Shown: piece by piece, positions 45,927 to 55,162 of the stretch | Layout of the letters: each line of letters starts with the position of its first letter | Position numbering within the stretch: the stretch's first letter is position 1 | Assembly: GCF_023333595.1 (NCBI RefSeq) | Contig: NZ_JAIQZM010000007.1 | Coordinates: 62,001 to 126,000 of the forward strand | From: Argonema galeatum A003/A1 | GTDB lineage: Bacteria; Cyanobacteriota; Cyanobacteriia; Cyanobacteriales; Aerosakkonemataceae | Reading direction: 5' to 3' | DNA: 64,000 bases | The notes under the pieces: generated by a model | The model's input: the letters and a program-made list of their open reading frames with translations, nothing else | Told to the model about the DNA's origin: nothing | Database searches by the model: none | Position numbers and translations under genes: made by a program

Positions 45927-46964
45927 ATGTTGGAACTTAGCAAAATAGAACAAAAAACCAATATTCCCGATCTCTCCTCCATGCCAAAAGCTGAATTACA
46001 CATACACTTGGAAGGGGCACCTCGTTGGGCTACTGTTCGATCGGCGCTACATCGACACAAAGGGATCGTTTTTCCTGAGTCTCCTTATTGGTACGAACCT
46101 CAGTTTCGATTCGCCAACTTTGATGAATTTCGGAATATGTTTAAAAGTTATATTCATCCCTGGTTACAAACATCATCCGGTTATGATGAATTAATTCGCG
46201 ATGTTGTTGATTCCTTTGTTGAACAAGGTATCCGCTACGTGGAGTTAGACTTTTACGTTCCTTTAGTTGAGCGAGTTGGTGCTTCTCTCGATCGCGTTTT
46301 AGAACTTTTGGAAATGGAAGTGGAAAGGGCGCGATCGCATGGTACAATTATCAGAATCATCGCTGGCCTCAATCGCAATGATGGCGTCGAAACCGCTAAC
46401 TTTTGGGTACAAAAAGTTATTAAAGAAAAAGTTATTTCCGGCTTCGATCTTCACGGTTCAGAAGTTGGTTGGCCCGCCGATTTATTTAAGGAAGCATTTG
46501 CGCCAGTTTTTGCAGCTGGGAAAAAAGTCAAGGTACACGCCGGGGAAATGACTGGCCCAGAAAACATTCGCGCTGCTGTAGAGGGACTGGGTGTTAAGCA
46601 AATCGGTCACGGTACTTCTGCTATAGAAGATCCAGAAGTTGTCAGCTTGTTGCGCGATCGCAAAATCCTAGTTGAGATGTGTCCCACTTCCAACGAACGC
46701 CTCAGAAATATACCATCATATCAAGAACATCCCATTCTCGAACTAGATGCCGCAGGAGTAGCTGTGACTGTCAACTCAGACGACCCTACTTTCTTTGGCT
46801 ATAATCTGACAGATGAAATGTTGCGTTTGGTGTCCGAACGGCGTGTTACCATTGCCGATTTAGGGCGATGGACGCGCAACGCCTTCGATCGGGCCATTTT
46901 AGATCGAGAAACGCGATCGGCTTTCTTGGCAGAATTAGATGAATGGCTTCTCAATCAGGAGTGA
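45927..46964 (+). CDS. Adenosine/adenine deaminase family protein
   Basis: The 345-residue protein is a zinc-dependent purine deaminase: metal-binding His pair in AELHIHLEGAP, KVHAGEMTGPENIRAAV with a further His, IGHGTSAIEDP and the VNSDDPTFFG Asp pair. It converts adenosine (or a related amino-purine) to inosine plus ammonia. ATG 45927 is chosen because the frame upstream runs into the terminator palindrome. The next gene follows after 3 bp. Confidence 0.92.
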   Translation: MLELSKIEQKTNIPDLSSMPKAELHIHLEGAPRWATVRSALHRHKGIVFPESPYWYEPQFRFANFDEFRNMFKSYIHPWLQTSSGYDELIRDVVDSFVEQGIRYVELDFYVPLVERVGASLDRVLELLEMEVERARSHGTIIRIIAGLNRNDGVETANFWVQKVIKEKVISGFDLHGSEVGWPADLFKEAFAPVFAAGKKVKVHAGEMTGPENIRAAVEGLGVKQIGHGTSAIEDPEVVSLLRDRKILVEMCPTSNERLRNIPSYQEHPILELDAAGVAVTVNSDDPTFFGYNLTDEMLRLVSERRVTIADLGRWTRNAFDRAILDRETRSAFLAELDEWLLNQE

Positions 46965-46967
46965 ATC

Positions 46968-47834
46968 ATGACAAACACAATCTTAGTCACAGGTGCCACC
47001 GGGAACGTAGGCGGTCAAGTCGTCAAACAGCTAGCAGCAGCAGGCGCAAACGTGCGTGCAGCAGTTCGTTCTACTAGCCGTGCCGAAGGGCTGACAGGCG
47101 TGGAATTAGTCGAATTTGACTTTAACAAACCAGAAACAGTTCAAGCCGCATTTGAAGGCGCTGACAAAGTTTTTTTGGCAACGCCGCTGGTTCCCAATAT
47201 GGTAGAAATAGAAGCTACCAGTGTAGAAGTTGCCAAAAAAGCAGGTGTCAAACACATCGTTAAGCTGTCGGTCATGGGTGCAGATAGCCAGCCAGAAATG
47301 ATTTTAGCTCAAATGCACCGCGAGGGAGAAAAAAAGATTGAAGATTCGGGAATTTCCTACACTTTTTTCCGTCCGAATTCCTTTCATCAAAATTACATTA
47401 CTTATACCGGAAATACCATCAAAAGCCAGAATGCTTTTTATTTGCCATTAGGAGATGGAAAAATCAGCTTTGTCGATACGCGAGATATTGGAGCGGTAGC
47501 TGTAGCAATTCTCACACAAAGCGGTCATGAAGGCAAAGCTTACGAAATCACTGGTTCGGAAGCGCTCTCAAATGCTCAGTTAGCCGAAATATTTTCAACT
47601 GTTCTTGGCAGACAAATAAACTATATCGATATTCCAGAAGATAGCGCTCGTAATGCAATGAAAGAAATAGGAATGCCAGACCTACAGATTGACATGGTGT
47701 TGGGATTGTATGCTGCTCAAAAAGCTGGCGCTTACTCATCTTTGTCGCCAGTAGTAGAACAAATTACTGGGAAGAAACCAATTACTTTTGAACAGTTTGT
47801 TAGGGATTACGCTCAGGTATTCACAGGTAGTTAA
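46968..47834 (+). CDS. NmrA/SDR-type NAD(P)-binding oxidoreductase
   Basis: The 288-residue protein starts with a Rossmann fold motif TGATGNVGGQVVKQL and has no classical YxxxK pair; it fits the atypical NmrA/quinone-reductase-like family. It begins 3 bp after the deaminase stop, so the two are co-transcribed. Its substrate is unknown; members act as NAD(P)H-dependent reductases or redox sensors. Confidence 0.92.
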   Translation: MTNTILVTGATGNVGGQVVKQLAAAGANVRAAVRSTSRAEGLTGVELVEFDFNKPETVQAAFEGADKVFLATPLVPNMVEIEATSVEVAKKAGVKHIVKLSVMGADSQPEMILAQMHREGEKKIEDSGISYTFFRPNSFHQNYITYTGNTIKSQNAFYLPLGDGKISFVDTRDIGAVAVAILTQSGHEGKAYEITGSEALSNAQLAEIFSTVLGRQINYIDIPEDSARNAMKEIGMPDLQIDMVLGLYAAQKAGAYSSLSPVVEQITGKKPITFEQFVRDYAQVFTGS

Positions 47835-47984
47835 GCTGCTACGCAGCTAAATTTTATAGTCAATTTAATGAAATTCTTGTGGGATGGGCATCTTGCCCGT
47901 CCCTAACTACAATTTAGATGCGTGAGAGCTTAGTAGCCCATAATACTTACATATCTCTCTGTCGATCCCCTAGCTGCTGCCAAA

Positions 47985-48035
47985 GCGCGTCGCTTTAGCG
48001 CTATCTTAAAGAGCGCTGAAGCGCAACAACATACC
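47985..48035. repeat. GCGCTTTAGCGCT palindrome family, degenerate copy
   Basis: GCGCGTCGCTTTAGCGCT pairs imperfectly with AGCGCTGAAGCGCAACAAC, and the end ATACC resembles GTACC of the other copies. It lies between convergent genes. Confidence 0.7.
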
Positions 48036-48078
48036 TGACAAAGTTTTATCATGGGCGATCGACCGGACATGATATTAA

Positions 48079-49020
48079 TCATTCTCCTGTGATATCTTTT
48101 AATTTATTCCATAGTTCAAGAACTGGAATTTGACCAAGACCCGCAAATTGGGCATCTCCTGTCTCTATCACTATCCAATCGCCGCTTTCTAATTGCCCGA
48201 TGTCAATTGTTACATACGGAACACCAAGGCGTTTCGATGCCAAGACTGCCAAGTTCAATACTTCTTTCTCTTCTTCTGGCAATAACTTGCTCAAATCATT
48301 TCGACTTTGCCAATAATATCCATACTTTAAAACACGCTCGTTATAAATAAAAAATCTAAACTCTCTTCCCATAGGGAAACCATTTGGGGCTTGGCTAGTA
48401 TGTCGCAAGTTGACTAATTTCCTGACAATTACTCTGCCTCGCGAACTATATTTTAGTTTCAACAACCATTCGGTGAGTTTAACTAACTCATCCAAATTGT
48501 TTGCTACGCAAGACTCCCAACCTTGACTTTTTCTAGACTGAATTGCTCCTTTGACAAATACAGGAAATCCCAATATATTGCCAGCTTCAGCACATTCATC
48601 AATTGATTTAATGACAACGCTTTCGGGCGTCAATCCTTTTAATAGTGGGTAAAATAGATTTAATTCCATTGCAGTTTTGTGTTGCAATGGTGTATTGGGC
48701 AGTTTTATTCCTTTAGCTAAAGCGGCATTGTAGATAGCCTCATAGCGATCGCACTCAGGAATATATCCTACCCAAATACCAGCATTTTCTTTCGGATATT
48801 TAGGAATATGGTAGAGGGCATTTTCTGCCGTGCCGCATAGTTCAAAATCTCGCGGTATATAATAGACTTTGCATCCCAATAATTGGGCAGCTTCAGTCAT
48901 TAATTTATTTTCCCTTGCGCTCGCAGAGGGCTCTATTTGTTCTAGCGATTCACTCAAAACTATCATATCTTTTGGGAAAGCTCGCTCACATAATTCCAGG
49001 AACTTTTCGATAGATTTCAA
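48079..49020 (-). CDS. ATP-grasp domain protein
   Basis: The 313-residue protein has an ATP-grasp-like order: a pre-ATP-grasp part (1-110), PVFVKGAIQSRKS (nucleotide-binding Lys), REFRFFIYNERV, and VTIDIGQLESGDWIVIETGDAQ with the metal-binding acidic residues. ATP-grasp enzymes join a carboxylate to an amine or thiol using ATP; the substrate is unknown. The first usable start is TTG at 49020, overlapping the upstream Uma2 frame by 35 bp; an internal ATG at codon 19 is less likely. Confidence 0.82.
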   Translation of the reverse strand: MKSIEKFLELCERAFPKDMIVLSESLEQIEPSASARENKLMTEAAQLLGCKVYYIPRDFELCGTAENALYHIPKYPKENAGIWVGYIPECDRYEAIYNAALAKGIKLPNTPLQHKTAMELNLFYPLLKGLTPESVVIKSIDECAEAGNILGFPVFVKGAIQSRKSQGWESCVANNLDELVKLTEWLLKLKYSSRGRVIVRKLVNLRHTSQAPNGFPMGREFRFFIYNERVLKYGYYWQSRNDLSKLLPEEEKEVLNLAVLASKRLGVPYVTIDIGQLESGDWIVIETGDAQFAGLGQIPVLELWNKLKDITGE

Positions 49021-49558
49021 CGATAGTGCAGCTAAAATTTACACTAGCTAATTCCACTTCATCACTTTCTCTGTAAGTTTGAGAAACCCATATTCCCTCA
49101 TCGTTTAAACGATAACATTCGACGAGTATCTCAGACTGACTGACTAGCACGTATTCCCGTAAAGTTGATGATGTTTGATAGTCGGCAAATTTGTCGCCTC
49201 TGTCAAAATCGGCTGTTGATTTAGATAAGACTTCGATAATTAAAGATGGGTAGAGAATGAAGTCTGCGGTAGAAGTTGTATCTCGTTCATCGCAAGTCAC
49301 TACTACATCGGGATAGTAAAAGCAATTGGCGGCTTCAAGTCTAACTTTCGTATCTAATGCCAAGACGATGCAGGGGCTATCCGAAAGAAAGTTGTTCAAC
49401 TGTGTTACTAAGTTTCCAGTAATAATAACATGGGGGTTCTTTGCCCCCGTCATTGCATAGACGTGCCCCCGTCTATACTCGTGTTTGATGGGACTTACTT
49501 CCTCTCCTTTGAGATAAAGTTCTGGGGAAATGTAGAATTGGTTTTTGTTAACAACCAT
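48986..49558 (-). CDS. Uma2 family (DUF820) putative endonuclease
   Basis: The 190-residue protein has the typical start SPELYLKGEEVSPIKHEYRRG, the PD of FYYPDVVVTCD, the Glu of SLIIEVLSKSTADFDRG and the lysine in KFADYQ. The family is PD-(D/E)XK-like. It overlaps the ATP-grasp gene downstream. It is more complete in its catalytic residues than many family members. Confidence 0.9.
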   Translation of the reverse strand: MVVNKNQFYISPELYLKGEEVSPIKHEYRRGHVYAMTGAKNPHVIITGNLVTQLNNFLSDSPCIVLALDTKVRLEAANCFYYPDVVVTCDERDTTSTADFILYPSLIIEVLSKSTADFDRGDKFADYQTSSTLREYVLVSQSEILVECYRLNDEGIWVSQTYRESDEVELASVNFSCTIVEIYRKVPGIM

Positions 49559-49637
49559 TTGAGGTAACAGATGATGAAGGGTAGTTATAATTATAATATA
49601 ATCATGGTAATTTTTGCAAGTAAGGTAAGGTTTAATT

Positions 49638-50510
49638 ATGGCTCATCTAAATCAGCGTCGTCACCAAAATGTTAGCGGTGATTTTTATGTCGATCGCACT
49701 TGTATTGATTGCGATACTTGCCGATGGATGGTTCCAGAGGTATTCGATCGCGTTGATGAGCAGTCAGCGGTTTATCATCAACCGATGAATGAGGAAGAAA
49801 GAAGACGATCGCTCCAAGCACTCCTCGCCTGTCCCACCGCTTCTATCGGCACTGTCGAAAAACCAAAAGATATTAAACAAGCTCAGCAAAGTCTCCCTAT
49901 TTTGGTAGATGAAAATATCTATCATTGCGGCTATCACTCGGAAAACTCCTACGGTGCGGCGAGTTATTTGATTGTGCGACCAGAAGGTAATGTTTTGGTT
50001 GATTCTCCCCGTTTTACGCCACCTCTTGTCAAACGGCTAGAGGAAATGGGTGGCATTCGTTATATGTATTTGACACACAGAGATGATGTGGCGGATCATC
50101 GGAAGTACAGAGAGCATTTTGGGTCCGATCGCATCCTTCATGAGGATGATATGAATTCGGGTACTTGCGACGTAGAAATCAAATTATCTGGTTCCGAACC
50201 GCATCAATTGGAGACAGACCTTCTAATTATTCCAGTTCCCGGTCACACCAAAGGTCACACAGTTTTGCTGTACAAAAACAAATATCTGTTCAGCGGCGAT
50301 CATCTGGCTTGGTCTGCACAACTTGACCACCTCATTGCTTTCCGAGATGCCTGTTGGTACTCCTGGAGAGAACAGTCGAAATCTATGAAAAAACTGTCTG
50401 AATATTCGTTCGAGTGGGTACTACCCGGTCACGGACGCCGCTACCACGCTGACGCCGAGACAATGCGTCACCAAATGCAGCAGTGTATTGCTTATATGGA
50501 AGCAAAATAG
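49638..50510 (+). CDS. Ferredoxin-metallo-beta-lactamase fusion protein
   Basis: The 290-residue protein starts with a ferredoxin-like domain having Cys22, Cys25, Cys28 and a distant Cys65 (CIDCDTC, ACPTASIG), enough for a [4Fe-4S] cluster. The rest is a metallo-beta-lactamase fold: THRDDVADH (in place of HxHxDH), PVPGHTKGHT, FSGDHLAW and LPGHGRRYH. Similar fusions are known in cyanobacteria and plants. The reaction is unknown; redox-linked hydrolase or oxygenase activity is possible. Confidence 0.92.
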   Translation: MAHLNQRRHQNVSGDFYVDRTCIDCDTCRWMVPEVFDRVDEQSAVYHQPMNEEERRRSLQALLACPTASIGTVEKPKDIKQAQQSLPILVDENIYHCGYHSENSYGAASYLIVRPEGNVLVDSPRFTPPLVKRLEEMGGIRYMYLTHRDDVADHRKYREHFGSDRILHEDDMNSGTCDVEIKLSGSEPHQLETDLLIIPVPGHTKGHTVLLYKNKYLFSGDHLAWSAQLDHLIAFRDACWYSWREQSKSMKKLSEYSFEWVLPGHGRRYHADAETMRHQMQQCIAYMEAK

Positions 50511-50520
50511 CTGCGACTTT

Positions 50521-50671
50521 AGTCAGTCATATAGAATGATTCATTTGCTAACCTAGATGCCACAGGTAATATCGTTTGGATTTATTTCTGCTACCAATGA
50601 ACACTCTCTGGTGTAGAAACGTTTCATGAAACGTCTCTACATCTGTAGCAAACATTTAGGTAATCCATATA
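50521..50671. repeat. Repeat element with central GTAGAAACGTTTCATGAAACG hairpin
   Basis: The sequence ATCTGTAGCAAACATTTAGGTA (50640-50661) reappears inverted at 53664-53685, where it also flanks a central hairpin. Here the hairpin is GTAGAAACGTTTCATGAAACGTCTCTAC (50613-50640). Confidence 0.65.
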
Positions 50672-50756
50672 ACCCCTCCTTGGATTATTTTTATAAGCTG
50701 AATCAAAGTCAGAAAAATATCGCTTTTCTGGCATTCCCAAACTAAACTTAATAGCC

Positions 50757-52445
50757 TTAGCTAGCCAAAACTTGAGCAGGCGTCACGCGCCACAATTGTT
50801 CCAGTCCAGTTGCAGGCATGGTGAGATACAAAATATCCCCAGCACCTAATGCGGTTTCCAATACATCCCAGCCATGAATGGTTTGGGATTTTGTTTCGAT
50901 ATACAAAGGCACGAAGTCAGCATCCATCGCCGCTTCTTTAACGCGCTTGCCACAAAAAGGATGTCCTGAAGTAATCATCGTTGCTAAGGCAACCCACAGA
51001 GTATCGCCGGTAATTCCATTACCCAAAATGCGTCCTCCCAAAGCTGCCGCCGCAAAAGCAGGTGCAGCTAATTCAGTCGGACTCAACACAGATTCAAATT
51101 CAAACACTTTTTGCACAGTGGAAGCAAAGTGCGGGTCTTGATTACGCACGACTACCGGCAATTTGGGCATGATGCCTTTGGCGGTGAGGGCAATTTCTAA
51201 ATTTGCCATATCGTCGCTGGTAACTGCTAAGAGGGCGTCTGCTTTTTGAAGGTTGGCAGCTTTCAGATTTGCCGACAAACTGGCATCTCCCAAAATCACG
51301 GGAACGCCTGAAGAACGAACTGTATTGACAAACCGATTGTTGGGGTCTTTTTCGATGACGACTACTTCATGTCCGTGACAGTGCAGTTGATTGACTATTT
51401 GCACGCCGATGCCGCCTAGTCCGCAGATAATGTAGTGATTTCGTGCGGGAACTCGTGCGGCGTCCCAAAATTGTTTCAAGCGGGTTCCTAAAACAAAATC
51501 GGTAAGTAGTGCGTAGAAAATACCAATAGTTGCTGCCCCAACCAGCATCATGAATATTGTAAATAATTTGATGCTGTCGGGAGCGTTTTCTGCTACTTTT
51601 TCGTTACCGCCAGCGCCGCTAATCATGCCGACAGAAAAATAGAGCGCATCAATAAAAGATGTTTGCACGTTGGTGAAGATATAGGTCAGCGTGCCAGTAA
51701 AAACGGTTAGGAAAAGTACGATAGTTATCACCGCTAGCGCTTGACCGTGTTGCTTAAATTGTCGCAAATTTGTGAAAATTTTGAGCAGTTTTTGAATGGA
51801 AGGTTGGCGATGGTTGCGGACGCTGGGTTGGGTGCCGATAATCAGACGATCGCCTTCTTGCAGCAGCTGTCCGCAGACGACGGCAGAAACTAAATCTATT
51901 TGACCGTTCACTGGCATATAGTAAATCAGCATCCGGGAACGATCGTCCCACAGTTCGCTCAGCTTACGACCTTTCCAGGGGTGGTTTTCGTGAATATGTA
52001 CTTCATGGATGGGCCAAGTTTGGTTAAACAGTCGCAACTGTCCGATCGCTTTATTTCCCAAGGCAGCAAAGGCAAATACTGGCGCTGCTAGGGCGGCAAC
52101 GCTCATGGTAACGTGATCGGGGAGGATTTTATCGAGGCGATCGCCTAAGCTGGTGTTGAACAGCCGATTGATGATGCGAATGCGGGGGTTGAGAACTCGT
52201 GCCTGGGTGAGAATCGCCAAATTCAGCGCTTCGTCCTTCCCAGCTAGAACTAAGGTATGCGCTTCGTGAATCCCAGCCGCTTTCAGGGTAGCAGCCGCTT
52301 TTACATCTCCGGTGACAACATCATCGTTTTCACCAGGGATACGTTGGTCATCAATACCAACAACAGATGCTCCCTGTTGCCTTAGCAAGCAGAAGATTTT
52401 ATAGCCAGTCGGGCCTAAGCCGCAGACAATTATTCGGGGTTTCAT
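50757..52445 (-). CDS. RCK-pore-RCK ion channel (TrkA-N type)
   Basis: The 562-residue protein has two NAD-binding RCK modules: an N-terminal one (IIVCGLGPTGYKIFCLL) and a second after the pore (YIICGLGGIGVQIVNQL), each followed by a TrkA-C-like domain. Between them are two membrane helices (AVITIVLFLTVFTGTLTYIF and FTIFMMLVGAATIGIFYALL) with a pore loop YFSVGMISGAGGNEK. The canonical K+ filter (T-x-G-Y/F-G) is missing, so ion selectivity is uncertain. It sits in a membrane with the RCKs in the cytosol. ATG 52445 (MKPRIIVC) is chosen over the frame start at 52487. Confidence 0.9.
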   Translation of the reverse strand: MKPRIIVCGLGPTGYKIFCLLRQQGASVVGIDDQRIPGENDDVVTGDVKAAATLKAAGIHEAHTLVLAGKDEALNLAILTQARVLNPRIRIINRLFNTSLGDRLDKILPDHVTMSVAALAAPVFAFAALGNKAIGQLRLFNQTWPIHEVHIHENHPWKGRKLSELWDDRSRMLIYYMPVNGQIDLVSAVVCGQLLQEGDRLIIGTQPSVRNHRQPSIQKLLKIFTNLRQFKQHGQALAVITIVLFLTVFTGTLTYIFTNVQTSFIDALYFSVGMISGAGGNEKVAENAPDSIKLFTIFMMLVGAATIGIFYALLTDFVLGTRLKQFWDAARVPARNHYIICGLGGIGVQIVNQLHCHGHEVVVIEKDPNNRFVNTVRSSGVPVILGDASLSANLKAANLQKADALLAVTSDDMANLEIALTAKGIMPKLPVVVRNQDPHFASTVQKVFEFESVLSPTELAAPAFAAAALGGRILGNGITGDTLWVALATMITSGHPFCGKRVKEAAMDADFVPLYIETKSQTIHGWDVLETALGAGDILYLTMPATGLEQLWRVTPAQVLAS

Positions 52446-52628
52446 ATGACCTGAAATAAGGACAATGCAGAAGCTGCTTCTACCCAAACTCTAATTGTCG
52501 ATCGCTGTGGCTCTCAAGACTGTAGCTGAAATCACCTTATTATCGAGGTTCGATCGGCTGATGATGAAACTTTGGCTGCATTGCGATCGTCTACTGACCT
52601 TCGGTAGTGCAAAATTCTGACAAAACTT

Positions 52629-53117
52629 ATGAAGAATTTGGCTCAAGTCACCACGACTTTTGGCATATTATCAACTCTACTTGTCGCTGCACCGGCAATG
52701 ACGCAAAACCAACCGCCGCCAACTATCCCTCGCGCATCACCCAATACAACCTTCACCGTGACCCGCCAGTCGGGAACTTGTCCCAGGACAGTCAAGCTTT
52801 GGACTTCATTTCGTTATTATGAAGGGGGTGGGGAAAATACTGTTATTTCCGATACGGCTGCGATCGCAGGGCCAGCTCGCTTAGTGCGATCGACCAAGAA
52901 GTTGGCCGAATTCACAGCGCCGCTGAAAAGTAACTTCGCTTCCTGTGTCGGTCAAGCTGTCTCTGCGGAAGACTCCAATTACAGTTTCCGTTTCGGAAAT
53001 AGAAATGTTACTTTCCGCGTCCAGCTACCGCCAGATACTCCCAGTAATCCTTCCCTAATCACCTATAAAAATGTCGTTTCTTCCCGTCCCGCTGTGCGCT
53101 GGGCGATCGCAGACTAA
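52629..53117 (+). CDS. Small secreted protein, tandem paralogue 1
   Basis: The 162-residue protein has a signal peptide (MKNLAQVTTTFGILSTLLVA, cleavage near AMTQ) and a beta-rich mature part with two conserved Cys (SGTCPR, SCVGQA), probably a disulfide. It ends with ...RPAVRWAIAD. The family is unknown to me. It is the first of four neighbours with the same layout and direction, in the periplasm or outside the cell. Confidence 0.8.
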   Translation: MKNLAQVTTTFGILSTLLVAAPAMTQNQPPPTIPRASPNTTFTVTRQSGTCPRTVKLWTSFRYYEGGGENTVISDTAAIAGPARLVRSTKKLAEFTAPLKSNFASCVGQAVSAEDSNYSFRFGNRNVTFRVQLPPDTPSNPSLITYKNVVSSRPAVRWAIAD

Positions 53118-53133
53118 AATTATGGTAAACCAG

Positions 53134-53634
53134 ATGAAAAAATTGTGGCAATTCACCACAAGTTTGAGCATATTATCAGCCTTGCTTGCCGCTACACCAG
53201 CACTAACCCAAAATCAACGGTTATTGCCACCCACTTTGCCACGTACTGCGCCGGATTCGACGCTCAACGTAACGCGCCAGTCGGGAACTTGTCCCAGGAC
53301 GGTAAAGCTTTGGACTTCAGTTCGTCGATACGATGGCGGTGGTGAATTTGTTGTGATTGCCGATACGAGTGCGATCGCAGGGCCAGCTCGCTTAGTTCGA
53401 TCAAACACAAAGTCTGCCGAATTCACCGCGCCATTGAAAAGTAACTTTGCTTCCTGTGTCGGTCAAGCAGCGTCTCGCGAAGAAATGCTAAACGGTTATA
53501 GTTTCCGCTTCCAAAATAGAACAGTTACTTTTCGCGTCCAGTTGCCACCAGACACTCCTAGTAATCCTTCTGGAATTGCCTATAAAGGTGTGGTGTCTTC
53601 CCGTCCAGCTGTAAAATGGCAAATTGCCGACTAA
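53134..53634 (+). CDS. Small secreted protein, tandem paralogue 2
   Basis: The 166-residue protein is the closest relative of paralogue 1 (shared LNVTRQSGTCPRTVKLW, FTAPLKSNFASCVGQA, FRVQLPPDTPSNPS). The start is set at MKKLWQ, aligned with the other copies; ATG at 53122 adds four residues. The 16-bp gap from paralogue 1 suggests one transcript. Confidence 0.8.
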   Translation: MKKLWQFTTSLSILSALLAATPALTQNQRLLPPTLPRTAPDSTLNVTRQSGTCPRTVKLWTSVRRYDGGGEFVVIADTSAIAGPARLVRSNTKSAEFTAPLKSNFASCVGQAASREEMLNGYSFRFQNRTVTFRVQLPPDTPSNPSGIAYKGVVSSRPAVKWQIAD

Positions 53635-53663
53635 TTGAAATCAAATCGGGTAATATCGAATAC

Positions 53664-53790
53664 CTAAATGTTTGCTACAGATTGTAGAGTAGGGGCGGGT
53701 TTTGACTTTAATCTGATCGATAGGAATCAAGCTCTTTGGCTCTTCCCGCCCCTACCCATTTGTCTCAAGCATTTGCGTAAACGATATAAC
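53664..53790. repeat. Repeat element with GTAGGGGCGGG hairpin between paralogues 2 and 3
   Basis: ACCTAAATGTTTGCTACAGAT starts the element (inverted in the copy at 50640), then GTAGGGGCGGG and CCCGCCCCTAC form a large hairpin. It separates the tandem pairs of secreted genes. Confidence 0.7.
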
Positions 53791-53889
53791 ATCTACTTCT
53801 GTATATTATGCAATTGATAATGGGTAATAATCGTACCAATTACCCATTAAAATTAGGAATTGCCAATGCTCGGTAATTAAAACATAATT

Positions 53890-54387
53890 ATGAAGAACTT
53901 GGCAAAGTTAATCGCAACATTGGGCATATTATTACTATTGCTTGCAGTCACGCCAGCAATGTCGCAAAATCTCCCTGCGCCCTCTGTGCCTAGCACTCCA
54001 CCCGATACCACATTCAACGTAATACGCCAGTCGGGAACTTGTCCCCGTAACATCAAGCTTTGGACATTAATTGGTAAATACGCTGGTAATTCTGTATTTA
54101 CCGTTATTGCTGACACGAATACGATCGCAAGTTCGGCCCGATTGGTTAAATCAGACAAAAAACTTGCGGAATTCATAGCACCATTGAAAAGTAACTTTGC
54201 TGATTGCGTCGGTGAGGCTATATCTGAAGATGTTGATGAAAGAACTTTCTACACTTTCCGGTTCCAAAATAAAAATGTGATTTTTCGCGTCCAACTGCAA
54301 CCAGACACTCCAGGGAATCCTTCTGAAATAGTATATAAAAACCTGGTGTTGTCCCGTCCGGCTGTAAGGTGGATTGGCGTTGAATAA
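53890..54387 (+). CDS. Small secreted protein, tandem paralogue 3
   Basis: The 165-residue protein has signal peptide MKNLAKLIATLGILLLLLAV and the same two-Cys frame (SGTCPRNIKLW, FADCVGEA). It is more diverged in the centre than paralogues 1 and 2. It begins 256 bp after paralogue 2 and 17 bp before paralogue 4. Confidence 0.8.
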   Translation: MKNLAKLIATLGILLLLLAVTPAMSQNLPAPSVPSTPPDTTFNVIRQSGTCPRNIKLWTLIGKYAGNSVFTVIADTNTIASSARLVKSDKKLAEFIAPLKSNFADCVGEAISEDVDERTFYTFRFQNKNVIFRVQLQPDTPGNPSEIVYKNLVLSRPAVRWIGVE

Positions 54388-54403
54388 TACTAAACTTTAA
54401 AAC

Positions 54404-54922
54404 ATGAAAAATTGGACGGTAATTTATACTACATTAACGTTATTGTTGGCGGTTATGGTAACTGTAATTACTCAGCTAACGCCAGCCCAATCAGTAACAG
54501 AAGTCCAATCAAATCCTCCGCCAAATAAAACGTTAAATGTTGTCCGCCAAGCAGGAAATTGCCCTAAAAATGTAGGACTTTGGATTATCTCGTTTGGCTA
54601 TAGAGATGAAGCAGCTATGTCGGAACAAATAGTAATTGCTGACACTTTAGCGATCGCAGGTCGTGCTAAGTTAACGACATCGCGTTTTCGGTTTGTAGAA
54701 TATCAAGCACCGTTACAAGAAGCTTATGCTTCCTGTGTCGGTCAAGCTAGTTCCCCGACAGAACCCAATTCCTTAGATGCGCGTTACAAGTTTCGCTTCC
54801 AAAATCGCAACGTTTATTTTAGTATCGATCTCACAAATACCCCTGAAGGTTTTGGTGCGGGAATTATCGAACACAAAATAATTGGATTGCGTCCTTACGC
54901 GCTATGGCAATTTATTGATTAG
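54404..54922 (+). CDS. Small secreted protein, tandem paralogue 4
   Basis: The 172-residue protein is the most diverged copy: AGNCPKNVGLW and YASCVGQA retain the cysteines, and the end is ...LRPYALWQFID. Signal peptide at the N-terminus. It forms a pair with paralogue 3. Confidence 0.78.
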   Translation: MKNWTVIYTTLTLLLAVMVTVITQLTPAQSVTEVQSNPPPNKTLNVVRQAGNCPKNVGLWIISFGYRDEAAMSEQIVIADTLAIAGRAKLTTSRFRFVEYQAPLQEAYASCVGQASSPTEPNSLDARYKFRFQNRNVYFSIDLTNTPEGFGAGIIEHKIIGLRPYALWQFID

Positions 54923-54930
54923 CGATTAGT

Positions 54931-54990
54931 TATCCAGATGCAATGATAGAAATGGATAAGATTGTGAGTGGAAAAAGATGTTGGGTTTCT
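54931..54990 (+). repeat. Dispersed direct repeat (ATGGATAAGATTGTGAGT), copy 1
   Basis: Core GAAATGGATAAGATTGTGAGTGG followed by AAAAAGATGTTGGGTTT. The same core follows TCCAATCATCGCATTG at 57894 and 58757. Confidence 0.8.
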
Positions 54991-55162
54991 TTGTTTCAAC
55001 TTGATATATAAAAAAGGGCGATATGCTACGCATCGCTTACGCGAACGCGCTAGCTGCTGTTTGCATTTGCTGCCAAACTGCTGCTTGGATTTTGGCATCA
55101 AAGTCAGGAGCGTCTACAATCGTAATAATATATAGTAATTAGTCGCAATTCCATTGTTTGCC

